DNA of 64,000 nucleotides from Ewingella sp049889095 (GTDB lineage Bacteria > Pseudomonadota > Gammaproteobacteria > Enterobacterales > Enterobacteriaceae): the NCBI GenBank assembly GCA_049889095.1, contig JBLJFK010000001.1. One strand, written 5' to 3'. Both the position numbers and the translations under genes were made by a program. Below are positions 63,651-64,000 of the stretch, piece after piece. Under the pieces are notes generated by a model, which saw only the letters and a program-made list of their open reading frames with translations, ran no database searches and had not been told where the DNA came from. Every line of letters begins with the position of its first letter. Positions within the stretch are counted from its first letter, which is position 1.

Positions 63651-64000
63651 ATGAAATAATTTTTTGCCTGTACGCTGTTTCTTCTAAGCATGTCTTCTGC
63701 CGCCTACGCCGTTCCGTTCCCTTCGACGGCCCAGGCCGTTCTGGCTCCCATGCCACCCCCTGAATCTCAATGCCAGGAGCAGTAGTACCGTTTACCGCCC
63801 CTCCTTCAGCGGCGGAAATGATCGTGGTCCGCGGCTTGACGTACTGGCTATTTAACGACACCTATTATCGTGAAATAGGAAATCGGTATGTGGTGGTAGA
63901 AGCCCCTGTCACGCATGCTCACAATAAAGCAATGTCGGTGATGGACTTTAACGGGAAGCGCTATTATGTCAAAGCGGGCAGGTATTATCAGCGCAACATT
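63651..64000 (+). pseudogene. Decayed gene of a small exported protein (DUF6515-like), cut by window edge
   Basis: ATG 63651 is followed by AAA and then TAA, so codon 3 is a stop. After it the same frame shows a signal peptide (FFACTLFLLSMSSAAYA) and a Pro-rich stretch, then another stop near 63785. The rest lies in a different frame from about 63770 (MPGAVVPFTAPPSAAEMIVV, then RGLTYWLFNDTYYREIG and DFNGKRYYVKAGRYYQ), open to the window end. The Gly-Tyr-Tyr repeats recall DUF6515 periplasmic proteins. At least one nonsense and one frameshift change are needed. It lies 26 bases right of the IS element. Confidence 0.65.

Overview
The window is chromosomal DNA from an enterobacterium of the order Enterobacterales. 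Best guess is the Yersiniaceae side, near Rahnella, Ewingella, Rouxiella or Serratia. The core genes nfo, yeiH, yeiE, lysP, cirA, plaP, sbcB, yeeA and yeeX are very close to their Escherichia coli counterparts, while a yiuABC-type iron transporter and an IS100-like insertion sequence recall Yersinia. The genus is an inference from gene content read by eye. No rRNA, tRNA or CRISPR array was seen.

Layout. 1-4.8 kb: nfo (cut by the window edge), yeiH, yeiE and lysP, a block that is contiguous in E. coli and followed there by cirA. 5.1-11.9 kb: a complete citrate fermentation operon, citCDEFXG-citT, inserted into that block. 12.0-17.4 kb: a siderophore ABC importer behind a Fur box, followed by the receptor gene cirA. 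17.5-20.1 kb: a sugar ABC permease and ATPase without a binding protein. 20.8-28.4 kb: a reverse-strand operon of unknown substrate (peptide-type ABC importer, luciferase-like monooxygenase, AhpD-like protein and a truncated VOC gene). 29.5-34.0 kb: puuD, puuA and plaP for putrescine use. 34.6-37.9 kb: sbcB, yeeA, yeeX. 37.9-45.9 kb: afuABC with uhpABC, a hexose-phosphate importer next to its probable sensor system. 46-47.2 kb: a 2-hydroxyacid dehydrogenase and a tiny exported peptide. 47.5-51.9 kb: an IclR regulator divergent from succinic semialdehyde dehydrogenase, Fe-alcohol dehydrogenase and lactonase genes, the gene order of the Agrobacterium blcRABC (attJKLM) gamma-butyrolactone locus. 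52.2-54.4 kb: katG. 54.4-61.6 kb: an IS3-family remnant, mipA/ompV and a three-gene RND efflux operon. 61.7-63.6 kb: an intact IS100-like element with a target duplication. The last bases hold a decayed small exported-protein gene.

The most unusual feature is non-coding. Three large composite repeats (about 20.16-20.76, 28.53-29.45 and 33.99-34.58 kb) share the same modules: short TTCAAN-type tandem repeats at the ends, a hairpin whose stem varies by compensatory changes, and a 19-bp inner arm that in block B recurs exactly as its inverse complement. Each block is a giant nested palindrome or a decayed version of one. Block A has cut off the end of a VOC-family gene, and block B carries seven tandem copies of a 44-bp hairpin unit. 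The blocks lie at the borders between functional modules, which suggests they move or mark recombination points.

The gene sets are mostly small catabolic or uptake modules: citrate, iron, polyamine, hexose phosphate, gamma-lactone and an unknown organic compound. This fits a versatile environmental or gut-associated bacterium.
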